Origin: Kiritimatiellia bacterium
GTDB taxonomy: Bacteria; Verrucomicrobiota; Kiritimatiellia; CAIVKH01
NCBI GenBank assembly: GCA_025054615.1
Contig: JANWZO010000007.1
Location: forward strand, 1-64,000
Direction of reading: 5' to 3'
Length of the DNA: 64,000 nucleotides
Shown: one piece after another, positions 36,333-44,575 of the stretch
Position numbering within the stretch: the stretch's first letter is position 1
Layout of the letters: each line of letters opens with the position of its first letter
The notes under the pieces: model-generated
Told to the model about the DNA's origin: nothing
Database searches by the model: none
The model's input: the letters and a program-made list of their open reading frames with translations, nothing else
Made by a program: the position numbers and the translations under genes

Positions 36333-37220
36333 ATGGCCAGCTATCTTGCGTATCGCGTGGCGTCGATCCTGGCGCGCGCGATGCCGCGGGGATGCGCGTA
36401 CTGGCTCGGTGTGCGGATTTCGGATCTGTATTACGCGCTGGATGCTCCCGCCCGGCGTGCGGTGGAGAGCAATTTGCAACGGGTGTTCAGCTATCGTGGC
36501 GTAGTTTTGTCACGAGACGCGAAGCGTGGATTGGCCCGGCAGACCTTTCGGTATTTTGGCAAATATATCGTCGATTTTTTTAGGGATGGCGGGCTCGGAA
36601 TCGAAGAGGTGGAGCGGCGGGTCAGCATCGAGGGCCGCGAGCGCCTCGAATCGGCATATGCCAGTAAGCGTGGAGTTGTCCTAGTGACCGCTCATCTGGG
36701 CAACTGGGAACTCGGAGGGGCCGTTTTGAGCGCACTCGGCTATCCGATCCATGCTGTCGAGGCGCCCCAGAGAATGCCCCGCTTGGAAAAACTCTTGCGA
36801 AGACAGAGGGAACGCCGGGGAGTGCACATCGTCCACGTCGGAAAATCTGCGCGGGTTCTGCTCAAGCGGCTGCGTGAGGGCCATTGTGTCGCTTTGCTGG
36901 CCGACCGAGATTTTTCCGGCGAACACGAAGAAACGCTATTCTTCGGAATGGCCACCCACCTGCCTCGCGGCGCGGCGTGGTTGGCTCACCGGGCCGACTC
37001 GCCGATTTTGCCGGTCTTCCTCATCCGCATGGTCGATGACACGTATCTGCTCCGCATCAAGCCTGCAATCGACCCCCGTGAGTCGCCCTCCGAGCGAGCA
37101 ACACATGAGCGCATCCGCGATGCGCTGGAAGAGGAAATCAGCGAAAATCCGCATCAGTGGTTTGTCTTCCGAGAATTCTGGAAAACCGACGTGCCTTTGG
37201 CGCCTTCGAGAAGGCCATGA
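36333..37220 (+). CDS. Lysophospholipid/lipid A acyltransferase (LpxL/HtrB family)
   Basis: A 295-residue membrane-associated acyltransferase. The catalytic HX4E is in VTAHLGNWELGG, preceded by a transmembrane start, with DRDFSG and LPRGAAWLAHR further on, typical of late lipid A acyltransferases. It probably adds secondary acyl chains to lipid A, though related enzymes acylate other lipids. GGAGGG at about 36325-36330 is a good ribosome site. The stop overlaps the next ATG. Confidence 0.87.
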   Translation: MASYLAYRVASILARAMPRGCAYWLGVRISDLYYALDAPARRAVESNLQRVFSYRGVVLSRDAKRGLARQTFRYFGKYIVDFFRDGGLGIEEVERRVSIEGRERLESAYASKRGVVLVTAHLGNWELGGAVLSALGYPIHAVEAPQRMPRLEKLLRRQRERRGVHIVHVGKSARVLLKRLREGHCVALLADRDFSGEHEETLFFGMATHLPRGAAWLAHRADSPILPVFLIRMVDDTYLLRIKPAIDPRESPSERATHERIRDALEEEISENPHQWFVFREFWKTDVPLAPSRRP

Positions 37221-37909
37221 AAACAGAGCGTTGTTGCGCCGTTGTTCCTGCTTTTTGCGAGGCCGCGACCATCGGGGGCGTGGTCTCGGGGCTTCGGCAG
37301 CTCGGGATTGACGTGATTGTCGTCGACGACGGCTCCAGCGACAGCACCGCGTCCGTCGCATCCGCGCACGGAGCCCACGTAGTTCGTCATGAGACCAATT
37401 CGGGCAAGGGAGCCGCCCTACAAACCGGTATTTCACTCGCCCTGGAGCGTGGTTACGACTGGATCGCCACGCTTGACGGTGACGGACAGCACGACCCTCA
37501 GGATCTTGCCACCCTGATGGAAGCCGCCGCCCGCATGGCCGCAGACATCATTTGTGGGAACCGGATGGCAAGTCCATCCGGCATGCCCTGGATTCGGAGA
37601 TTGACCAATCGGACGATGAGCCGATGGATCAGCCGCGCGGCCGGCAGTGACATTCCCGATTCGCAATGCGGATTCCGCCTCTACCGTGCGGAACTTCTGC
37701 GCCATCTGAGATGCGGATCAACGCGATTCGAATGGGAAAGCGAAATCCTACTCCGCGCGGCCGCTTCGGGCGCACGAATCATTTCAGCTCCCGTCCGCTG
37801 CATTTATGGCGGCGAACGGAGCAAGATTCGGCCGATTCGGGACACGCTCCGTTTCTGGCGAATGTGGCGACAAGTCTTGCGCGAACTTCGTCACTCCCGA
37901 AACCGGTAG
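37217..37909 (+). CDS. Glycosyltransferase family 2
   Basis: A 230-residue GT-A transferase with VPAFCEAATIGGVV, VDDGSSDST, NSGKGAALQTG, TLDGDGQHDP and DSQCGFRLYRAELL. This subgroup (DPG/dolichol-phosphate glucosyltransferase-like) uses nucleotide sugars and polyprenyl or lipid acceptors. The ATG overlaps the upstream stop (ATGA). Its 3' end overlaps the convergent regulator gene by 19 bp, so transcripts from both sides would interfere. Confidence 0.86.
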   Translation: MKTERCCAVVPAFCEAATIGGVVSGLRQLGIDVIVVDDGSSDSTASVASAHGAHVVRHETNSGKGAALQTGISLALERGYDWIATLDGDGQHDPQDLATLMEAAARMAADIICGNRMASPSGMPWIRRLTNRTMSRWISRAAGSDIPDSQCGFRLYRAELLRHLRCGSTRFEWESEILLRAAASGARIISAPVRCIYGGERSKIRPIRDTLRFWRMWRQVLRELRHSRNR

Positions 37910-38529
37910 CCGACGCCCCGGACCGTTTCGATCCACGAAGCCGCTTCCCCCAGTTTTTTTCTGAGCCCGGCCACTTGGACGTCCACAGCGCGATCCGTAA
38001 CGGGGTAATTTTCGCCGCGAACCCCGGCGACAATCTGGGTTCGGTTGAATACCCACCCGGGATGGCTCGCGAGGAAATGGAGGATTCCGAATTCCGTAAA
38101 GGTGAGTTTGGGCACCGCCCGGCCCTTGTAGAGCACTTCGTGGCGCCCGGGGTTGATGATGAAATCGTTGATCTTGAGGCAGGGCATGTTCGGCCTCGGC
38201 GAGGCCGGCGCCGCGCGCTTGACGGCCTGGACCGGAATTACACAGGAAGCTTCACTCTCGTTAGACGCTCCGATGGCGAGATTCACGGCGCCCGCGGGAT
38301 CCAGCCATAAAAGGAGAGGACGCGAATTCGAGGTCTCCCGCAGGGCTTCCAACACGCGCAGCCCTTGGTCGTCCGGCAACGTGAAAATGATCTGAACGCG
38401 CCCGGATTTCAGGTCGACAGAAGTGCGGCCGTCGGTCAGTCCCTGTTGATTGAATGACGCGCGGGCCTCCGGCAGATTCTCTGCTCGATTCTTTGAGGCT
38501 TTCGGCCTGCGCTGGCGAACCATGATCAT
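37891..38529 (-). CDS. OmpR/PhoB-type winged-helix regulator without a receiver domain
   Basis: About 212 residues. The last 95 form an OmpR-family DNA-binding domain (LTFTEFGILHFLASHPGWVFNRTQI, RAVDVQVAGLRKKLG, IETVRGVGYRF). The N-terminal 110 residues do not resemble a receiver domain and contain no DD...K arrangement; their identity is unknown. Start: the ATG at 38529 has AAAGGAG seven to eight bases upstream, better than the upstream in-frame ATG at 38628. It may respond to a ligand or partner protein instead of phosphorylation. Confidence 0.8.
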   Translation of the reverse strand: MIMVRQRRPKASKNRAENLPEARASFNQQGLTDGRTSVDLKSGRVQIIFTLPDDQGLRVLEALRETSNSRPLLLWLDPAGAVNLAIGASNESEASCVIPVQAVKRAAPASPRPNMPCLKINDFIINPGRHEVLYKGRAVPKLTFTEFGILHFLASHPGWVFNRTQIVAGVRGENYPVTDRAVDVQVAGLRKKLGEAASWIETVRGVGYRFRE

Positions 38530-38952
38530 ATTGAAACTCCTTTTTTCAAACTTGGAACTATTGCGATTTGAACTGTCGGGTTCACCCTTCGACCGGATCC
38601 ACGTGCACCGAGAAAGGAGAACCATCAATTAGATTGATTCGCAGAAATCATGCCACGATGCCCGACCGCCGGGTTCGACAACTCAATGCGCTGCTGATGA
38701 ACGAGTTAAGAAAAAACTATCGCAATTCGAAAATTTCCGGCGTGAACCATTTTGCTACCGAAAATGTAATTTGTTTCTGCCAAATCTACATCTTTGTAGT
38801 TCGGGACTGACGATATACGTTCGAGGACGGAAATGTTTGGAAAGCAGATTGGCGGAGCCGACCCGCCACGGGGATTCCGAAGCCGGGTCAATCGTTTTGC
38901 AAGTCAGGGGTGTGATCTCGTTCAGTCGGGATCAAATTGCCCGAGGTCGGAA
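38530..38952. other. Intergenic region, AT-rich, mostly without a recognised gene
   Basis: A 423-bp stretch between two minus-strand genes, with a lower GC content than its surroundings. It contains the regulator's ribosome site at the left edge and one small plus-strand reading frame (listed separately). Nothing else was recognised. Confidence 0.5.
38658..38810 (+). CDS. Short reading frame with an RbfA-like N-terminus (possible gene remnant)
   Basis: 50 residues beginning MPDRRVRQLNALLMNEL, which is the way ribosome-binding factor A often begins, followed by an AT-rich stretch with ISGV and IYIFV that could be the decayed central strands. RbfA normally has 110-130 residues, so this is too short to be functional. 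There is no ribosome binding site. It may be a fragment or chance similarity. Confidence 0.25.
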   Translation: MPDRRVRQLNALLMNELRKNYRNSKISGVNHFATENVICFCQIYIFVVRD

Positions 38953-39321
38953 TCAGAAATTCTCGCAGTAGGGGCAGAGCAAATGATGGCCTTTGGAAAC
39001 GCAGTGAAGACGTTCCCGAATGTCATGGGGCAGATCAAGAAATTGAATCCAGACGCGATAGCGGTTGATGCGGGGATCGAAACGACAGCCGACGACGGTG
39101 CCCGTACAAACAAGGTTCCCCATTTCGCCAGTCGGATGAGGATATTCGATAGAGGTCTCAAGAATAGTGAAAAGTTCGATGGGAGAATCGAGTTCGACCT
39201 GCAGGCCGAGAGGACAAATCCGCACTTGGTCGGTTTGGGTGACGGCGGCCGCGGATGAAGCCGATACCGTCACCCTAGGTTGTTCCCGGGAATACTCTGT
39301 CGCCGACATCCCAGTATTCAT
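38953..39321 (-). CDS. Small PilZ-like protein ending in a CxxC motif
   Basis: 122 residues. The beta-rich centre (VELDSPIELF, GNLVCTGTVVGCRFD, NRYRVWIQFLDLP) resembles a PilZ barrel, but the c-di-GMP-binding RxxxR and DxSxxG motifs are not evident. The end, HHLLCPYCENF, has a CxxC pair. The function is unknown. The gene is followed by the regulator region and preceded by the LptF/G-type permease gene on the same strand, 40 bp away. Confidence 0.55.
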   Translation of the reverse strand: MNTGMSATEYSREQPRVTVSASSAAAVTQTDQVRICPLGLQVELDSPIELFTILETSIEYPHPTGEMGNLVCTGTVVGCRFDPRINRYRVWIQFLDLPHDIRERLHCVSKGHHLLCPYCENF

Positions 39322-39361
39322 GTGATGAATCTACTGGTGAAACCGCTTGTGTCAAATGGCG

Positions 39362-40450
39362 TTATCGCATGCGGGCCACGAGAATTACTCCGATGACTAG
39401 GAACAGAACATTCGGCAGCCATGCCCCGAGAGCTGCTGGAATTACCATATTTTTCGCCATGGATAAGGCCACCTTGACAAGGACGAAATAGCTGAAGACG
39501 AGCCCGATCGAGAGGGTGACGCCGAGCAATGCGCCCTTGCGACCGGTTTGAGCGCCGAACGGGATGCCCAGGAGCGTAACGATAAGGCAGGTCCACGGTT
39601 CGGCGATCTTGAAGTGCATGTCGGCTCGGATCCGTGCCAAAGCGGCCGGGTCGCGGCGGCTGTTGACCTGCAAATATTCGTAGAGCTCGCGGCTCGTGAG
39701 AAATTCGGGCTCCTTGACCTCGTTTAGGAAGAAGTCCGGTGTTTCGGTCAATTGAGGCATCTCGCGCGTCAGGTAAAAGCGCGGAGCGCCGATGGGATTG
39801 CTGTCTGCGTCGTAGTCGCGCCACTCCAGCTCGCGAAGCCACCACCGTCCGTCCAACCAGCGCGCCTCCTTTGCCCGTGCTCGCCATTCATCGGACATGT
39901 CTTCCCGCTGCTGGGTAATCTCAACGTTTCGCATCAGGTAGGTTCTCACGTCGAATTCGCCGATGAGCCACGCTCTCCGCGCGGCCTGATTTTTGACAGC
40001 GACCTGGCGTTTGACATACACCAAATTCGGGTCCGCACGCTTTTGCTCCCGGACAAAATTTTTGCACCAGTAGGCCGCCTTTGGCCCAATGGTTTCGTGG
40101 ATGGCCGCGACAACCAGGCTGGCCAAAAGACCGACTGAGATGTAAGGCAGCATCAAGCGGGTTATGCTGATCCCGCAGGCCCGCATCGCCGTCAGTTCAT
40201 TGTTCTTGGTCAGACTGGACAGCGAGTAGAGGACGGCCAGAAAAAGGGAGATCGGAACGATTTGGACAAGCACAGACGGTAGAAGGACGGCGTAGTATTT
40301 CAGAATGAGCAGAGGCGGCGTGTTGCCGTCCAGAAAATCGGATAGGTTGTCGAAAAGATCAAATACGACGTACAGCAGGCAAAACGCCAGTAACACATAT
40401 ACAAAAGGCGTCAGGAACGTGCCCAGAAGATACCGGTCAATTAATTTCAT
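39362..40450 (-). CDS. LptF/LptG-family permease (LPS export ABC transporter subunit)
   Basis: About 362 residues. It has three N-terminal and three C-terminal transmembrane segments around a periplasmic beta-jellyroll region, as in YjgP/YjgQ. It starts MKLIDRYLLGTFLTPFVYVLLAF, and NELTAMRACGIS is the coupling-helix motif. With LptB it extracts LPS from the inner membrane; a partner subunit is not in the window. The ATG at 40450 begins the conserved KLIDRYL segment; a start at 40489 would add 13 residues. Length and order do not separate LptF from LptG safely. Confidence 0.9.
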   Translation of the reverse strand: MKLIDRYLLGTFLTPFVYVLLAFCLLYVVFDLFDNLSDFLDGNTPPLLILKYYAVLLPSVLVQIVPISLFLAVLYSLSSLTKNNELTAMRACGISITRLMLPYISVGLLASLVVAAIHETIGPKAAYWCKNFVREQKRADPNLVYVKRQVAVKNQAARRAWLIGEFDVRTYLMRNVEITQQREDMSDEWRARAKEARWLDGRWWLRELEWRDYDADSNPIGAPRFYLTREMPQLTETPDFFLNEVKEPEFLTSRELYEYLQVNSRRDPAALARIRADMHFKIAEPWTCLIVTLLGIPFGAQTGRKGALLGVTLSIGLVFSYFVLVKVALSMAKNMVIPAALGAWLPNVLFLVIGVILVARMR

Positions 40451-40504
40451 GCGCCACTTCAACCTATCCGGATTCGGACGGTGGCTCAAGGCGTGGCATC
40501 GCCT

Positions 40505-41785
40505 TCAGAAGGCGAGCTGAAAGCGAATCAACAGCAGGTCGGCCTCGCCGAGGTCCTCCACGCGAGCGCGAATCCAATTGATGGACGCACGAACAAGTGC
40601 ATTGACATACCAATTGACAGCGGCGCCGATGTTTCGGATGGCCCCGCCGAGAGGCGGCGCGCCGTCAAACTCGAGGTTCGACAACCGAATCGCCACTTCC
40701 CAGGCGCCGATCCCTCCTGAATCAAACGTGGTCGTTGGCTGAATCCCCCCTACAGTACCGCTCCTCGCGAGGTAGGGCCTGGTTTCCCCAGTCAGGGCGT
40801 AAGCCGCCTGGATATAACCGCCCTGATGGGCTTGCTCATCGCCGTCTGTGCTAGCTGTCGAAAGGACCCACTCGGCCTGTGCTGACAAAGAGCCGATGGT
40901 GGCGGCCGATTCGAGGCCGACGAGGATTATGTGGTCCGCGGGGAGGTTCGTTGCAGACAAAAATGGAGGGACCCATCGGTTTTCCGGCCGCGCGCGGAGA
41001 TCGAGGACGCCTTCCGGCGGTTCGCGAAGGCTCACTGCGGCGCCGATGTGGAACCAGCCCGAGGACGGAACATTGGTCAGCAGCAGAGTGGTCGCCCGCG
41101 CGGTGAGGCCGTAGCCGTCATCAGAGATGATCCGCCCGGTTTCATCTGTATCACGAAAGATGCCATAGGAGAGCGTCGCGCGTTCTCCGGCGAGTGTTCG
41201 GATCGTTCGGATGCCTGCATGGTAACCCGGATAAAATGCGCTCAACGCCCGTTCGGCGAAAACGATCGACGTGTTGGCGTTGAGCTCATCGAGTCCGAAG
41301 GGTTCCTGCTGGTGTCCGACCCGAACTGTTCCGAGAACAGGGATGTCCGAGAGGCCCGCATACAGGTTGCGTATTGCCGTACGGCCACCCGACAGATCCA
41401 CATGGGCAGCAAAATGTGTGCGGCTTGAAAGATCCCCATCGGCTTCCAACCAGAACCGTCTGAAATCAACCGTATTTCTGAAGGGGCCCTTCGACTCTTC
41501 AAGCGATTTGTCTGACGAGACAGGATACGACCAGTCGTTTTGAAAGCGGAGACCGAGCCGCAAGCGCAACCCCGATTCGGGTCGTCGGATTTCCAGCCGG
41601 TTATTCCAGACCACCGCGGCCCGGCCGGTCGTCGGCGGCATGGCGAGATCCTGCAATGGTCCGGTGGAGGAAGACATTTCCGGAGCGCTCGCCCCATTCG
41701 GGTCCAAGGCCAGGGCGCCGAAGCGACAGCCGATCATAATGAGGAGAACAAAGGAGAGAGACGTCCACCTGGGGATTTGGGCCAT
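40505..41785 (-). CDS. Outer-membrane porin, OprP/OprO-like
   Basis: About 426 residues with a signal peptide (SFVLLIMIGCRFGALA). Amphipathic beta strands fill the length, including RRFWLEADGDLSSRTHFAAHVDLSGG and VGHQQEPFGLDELNA, the latter characteristic of phosphate-selective porin (OprP/OprO) families. The end (LLIRFQLAF) finishes with Phe as expected for barrel insertion. The solute is unknown; no phosphate genes are near. The ATG at 41785 has AAGGG seven bases upstream and is preferred to 41791. Confidence 0.8.
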   Translation of the reverse strand: MAQIPRWTSLSFVLLIMIGCRFGALALDPNGASAPEMSSSTGPLQDLAMPPTTGRAAVVWNNRLEIRRPESGLRLRLGLRFQNDWSYPVSSDKSLEESKGPFRNTVDFRRFWLEADGDLSSRTHFAAHVDLSGGRTAIRNLYAGLSDIPVLGTVRVGHQQEPFGLDELNANTSIVFAERALSAFYPGYHAGIRTIRTLAGERATLSYGIFRDTDETGRIISDDGYGLTARATTLLLTNVPSSGWFHIGAAVSLREPPEGVLDLRARPENRWVPPFLSATNLPADHIILVGLESAATIGSLSAQAEWVLSTASTDGDEQAHQGGYIQAAYALTGETRPYLARSGTVGGIQPTTTFDSGGIGAWEVAIRLSNLEFDGAPPLGGAIRNIGAAVNWYVNALVRASINWIRARVEDLGEADLLLIRFQLAF

Positions 41786-41935
41786 GACCATACCCTTGTC
41801 AACGGTTTGGTTCCGAAGAGCAAGCGTGGAGTGATTTCCGGCTCCTTGCCCGCTGGCGCTTTCTGCGGCCGCAAAGTCTCTTGCGTTGCACAGCGGAGCG
41901 GGTCATGGTGTAACCACTAAGGAGTTTTGTGAGCC

Positions 41936-42988
41936 ATGAGCGAAACGCCGATCCTCGATTTCATTTTGGCGAATTACAAAAACTTCAACGCGCGCGCGAC
42001 CCGCGATGCGATGCTCGCCTACTGGCGTCATATCGAGAGGGGCGGGACCATGCTTTGGGCCGTTGCAGGGGCGATGTCATCGGCTCAACTGGGCATTACC
42101 TTGGCGCCGGCCATCCGGGAGGGGCTGATCCATGCACTTTCCGTGACCGGAGCCAACCTGGAGGAGTCGCTTTTCCGGCTCGTTGCCCACACGCATTACC
42201 GGGACTTCCCGGAATATCGGTATTTTCGCAAAGAGGACGACGCCAAAATTCTTGCGCAGCGAATGCGCCGCGTGACCGACACGAGCATCCCGGAAGACGA
42301 GGCATTCCGGGCCGTCGAAAAAATCATCGTGCCCATGTGGAAGGATGCGACGAAAAGAGGCGAACGAAGATTTTGGCACGAATATTTTTATGATTTGGTC
42401 CTTCGCCTGAAACGCAGCCAGTGCGACGGCAAACCCGAGGAATGCTGGTTGTTGGCGGCAGCGAAGGTTCGACTTCCGTTGTTGGTGCCCGGTTACGAGG
42501 ATTCCACCTTCGGAAATATATTTGCATCGTATGTAAAAACGGGGGAGTGCAGCGCGTCGATCGTAAAGTCGGGGATCGAATACATGGCGGAATTTTATGA
42601 CCGGTACGAAGAACTGTCCCGCGGGGCGGGATGCGGATTTTTCCAGATTGGCGGGGGAATTGCCGGAGACTTTCCAATCTGCGTGGTTCCGTCGATCAAA
42701 TACGACCTCCAAAAACCGGTCCGGCCCTGGGCCTATTTTTGCCAGATCTCCGACTCGACCACCTCCTATGGGTCGTATTCGGGGGCGACGCCGAACGAAA
42801 AAATCACATGGGACAAGCTCACGCCAGACACCCCTATGTTCGTTATCGAATCGGACGCGACGATCGTCGCGCCGCTCATTTTGCGCGCCCTCCTCGAGTG
42901 CAAAGCCTACCCGGCCGCTGCCCGGAAACGAATTGCTGCATTTGAGCGCGGGCAAAAATCTGCGCGAGCCGCGCATGCGGCGCGCTGA
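41936..42988 (+). CDS. Deoxyhypusine-synthase-like protein
   Basis: A 350-residue member of the DHS family. It shows GTMLWAVAGAMSSAQLG, the NAD-binding GIAGDFPI region, and the active-site neighbourhood TPNEKITWDKL, where the lysine aligns with the catalytic Lys of eukaryotic DHS (SWGKI). SDATIVAPLILRALLE is also typical. Bacteria lack eIF5A, and bacterial DHS-like proteins have been linked to homospermidine-type polyamine synthesis. AAGGAG at 41920-41925 supports the start. No spermidine or homospermidine enzyme is adjacent. Confidence 0.82.
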   Translation: MSETPILDFILANYKNFNARATRDAMLAYWRHIERGGTMLWAVAGAMSSAQLGITLAPAIREGLIHALSVTGANLEESLFRLVAHTHYRDFPEYRYFRKEDDAKILAQRMRRVTDTSIPEDEAFRAVEKIIVPMWKDATKRGERRFWHEYFYDLVLRLKRSQCDGKPEECWLLAAAKVRLPLLVPGYEDSTFGNIFASYVKTGECSASIVKSGIEYMAEFYDRYEELSRGAGCGFFQIGGGIAGDFPICVVPSIKYDLQKPVRPWAYFCQISDSTTSYGSYSGATPNEKITWDKLTPDTPMFVIESDATIVAPLILRALLECKAYPAAARKRIAAFERGQKSARAAHAAR

Positions 42989-43060
42989 AAGCCCTTCCGC
43001 CCGCGCGTCCTTGAAGTAACGGGGCGGTTGTCTGCGGGGCAGTACGTTGCTTGCAGATGA

Positions 43061-44467
43061 ATGACTGATGAAAGTCGGACTTCGTCCATGAATGAAATGA
43101 TTCACGTGACTCGGACGGATGGACCGGAGAAAACCCGACCCGTTCACCCGGTTTTTTCAGCAGTGGCGTGGCTGTGGAACACCGGCCGAGGCGTGCCAGG
43201 GTGGCTCGCCGTAGCCGGGTTTGTTGGATTGTCGGGGATCTTTTTCCTGCTGTTCGTGTTGATGGCCATCTACGGCATTCCCTGGGCAAAAATCATCTAT
43301 GCCGAGGCGCCGTATCAGAACTTTTTTCTGGGCTTGGCGTCGCTGTTCGCAGCATGGGTTGTTCACTCCGGCTGGCGCAGTCCTTGGACGACGTGGCGCA
43401 GGGTCAGCGGCAAATTCATTTTGTTTACATTGAGCCTTGCATTTTCATTCGCGCTTGGCGAAGTGGCCCTGCGGGCGATGCTCATCGTCAATCAGCAGCG
43501 GAATTCGCTCGACCGCCTGAAACAACTGCGGGAGATGGGGAAGAAATTGCCTGTGCGCAGTACCCATCCCATGGCGATCATCATCGAACCGAGCTACAAC
43601 GCCCGACTGGTTTACGAACTGAAACCAAACCTCGACATGCTTTTTGGACACCGGACTTTGAGGACCAACTCGGACGGCATGCGGGATGACCGGGATTACT
43701 CGACCGAAAAGCCCCAAGGCGTGATTCGGATTTTTGGGATAGGGGATTCCGGGATGTTCGGGTGGGGCGTCCATCAGAATCAGGAATACATGGCCGTCCT
43801 GAGGTCCAATCTGCAGGCCCGCGCGGACGGCCATCGGTATGAAGTCATGCACGCGGCCGTTCCCGGCTACAATACGCAACTCGAAGTGGAATCGCTCCGC
43901 GCCAAGGGACTCAAATACAAGCCGGACATCGTCATTGTCGGATGGTGCGACAACGATTTCTCGCTGCCATTCTTCATGCTGCAGAAGGAGAATTATTACC
44001 GTCGGGACGTGTCATTTTTGCATCTACTTCTGTTTCACCGCGAGCAGTTGATAACGATGATCGCGGGAGCACACTTTCGGGATATGAGGAATTTTGATCG
44101 AAACCAAGTGGTCGACGAGTTGCTTGCCGGCTCTGATATTCAGGGGGTCGAAAACGCCTTTCGTGAGCTCAAAGGTCTCGCCGAGACCAATCATTTCAAG
44201 GTGCTTGTCTTTGGGTCCATGCGGAAAGAGGCCGAAGAAATATGTTCGCGGGTCGGACTGCCGTACTTCAACCTCCGCACGCAAATTCCTGCAGACCGTC
44301 ATCCTCCTGAATGGGCCGTGCACTTCATGCACCCGCGACCGGAGGGCCATGCTGTTCTGGCGCGCTATTTGGAGCAGGAGCTTATTCGGCTCGGCTGGTT
44401 ACCTGCAGCACCCGCTGGTGTCGAGAATACAAACCGCGACTCCGCCGGCATGGCCTCCGGATCCTGA
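43061..44467 (+). CDS. Membrane-anchored SGNH/GDSL-type hydrolase
   Basis: A 468-residue protein. Three hydrophobic segments (about 47-75, 87-100, 112-135) precede a globular SGNH domain with the nucleophile block GIGDSGMFGWG, block III VIVGWCDND and the catalytic His in MHPRPEGHAV. Such domains remove or transfer acyl groups on polysaccharides or lipids; the substrate is unknown. Alternative start at 43088. The gene lies alone, convergent with the outer-membrane protein gene. Confidence 0.7.
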   Translation: MTDESRTSSMNEMIHVTRTDGPEKTRPVHPVFSAVAWLWNTGRGVPGWLAVAGFVGLSGIFFLLFVLMAIYGIPWAKIIYAEAPYQNFFLGLASLFAAWVVHSGWRSPWTTWRRVSGKFILFTLSLAFSFALGEVALRAMLIVNQQRNSLDRLKQLREMGKKLPVRSTHPMAIIIEPSYNARLVYELKPNLDMLFGHRTLRTNSDGMRDDRDYSTEKPQGVIRIFGIGDSGMFGWGVHQNQEYMAVLRSNLQARADGHRYEVMHAAVPGYNTQLEVESLRAKGLKYKPDIVIVGWCDNDFSLPFFMLQKENYYRRDVSFLHLLLFHREQLITMIAGAHFRDMRNFDRNQVVDELLAGSDIQGVENAFRELKGLAETNHFKVLVFGSMRKEAEEICSRVGLPYFNLRTQIPADRHPPEWAVHFMHPRPEGHAVLARYLEQELIRLGWLPAAPAGVENTNRDSAGMASGS

Positions 44468-44575
44468 ATCGAGCCCCGCATCGAGTGACGCCCTATCTCG
44501 TCTGATCAAAGCGGGGACTTCCATCCCTTTCAGGACAGCCCGCCCCCGGATACCTAGTGCTCAGACCGCGCCGGA

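Noticed and set aside
42077-43147. A 356-codon minus-strand frame opposite the DHS-like gene
   Set aside because: The DHS family match on the plus strand includes the catalytic region and a good ribosome site; the minus frame is unstructured and Arg/Pro-rich.
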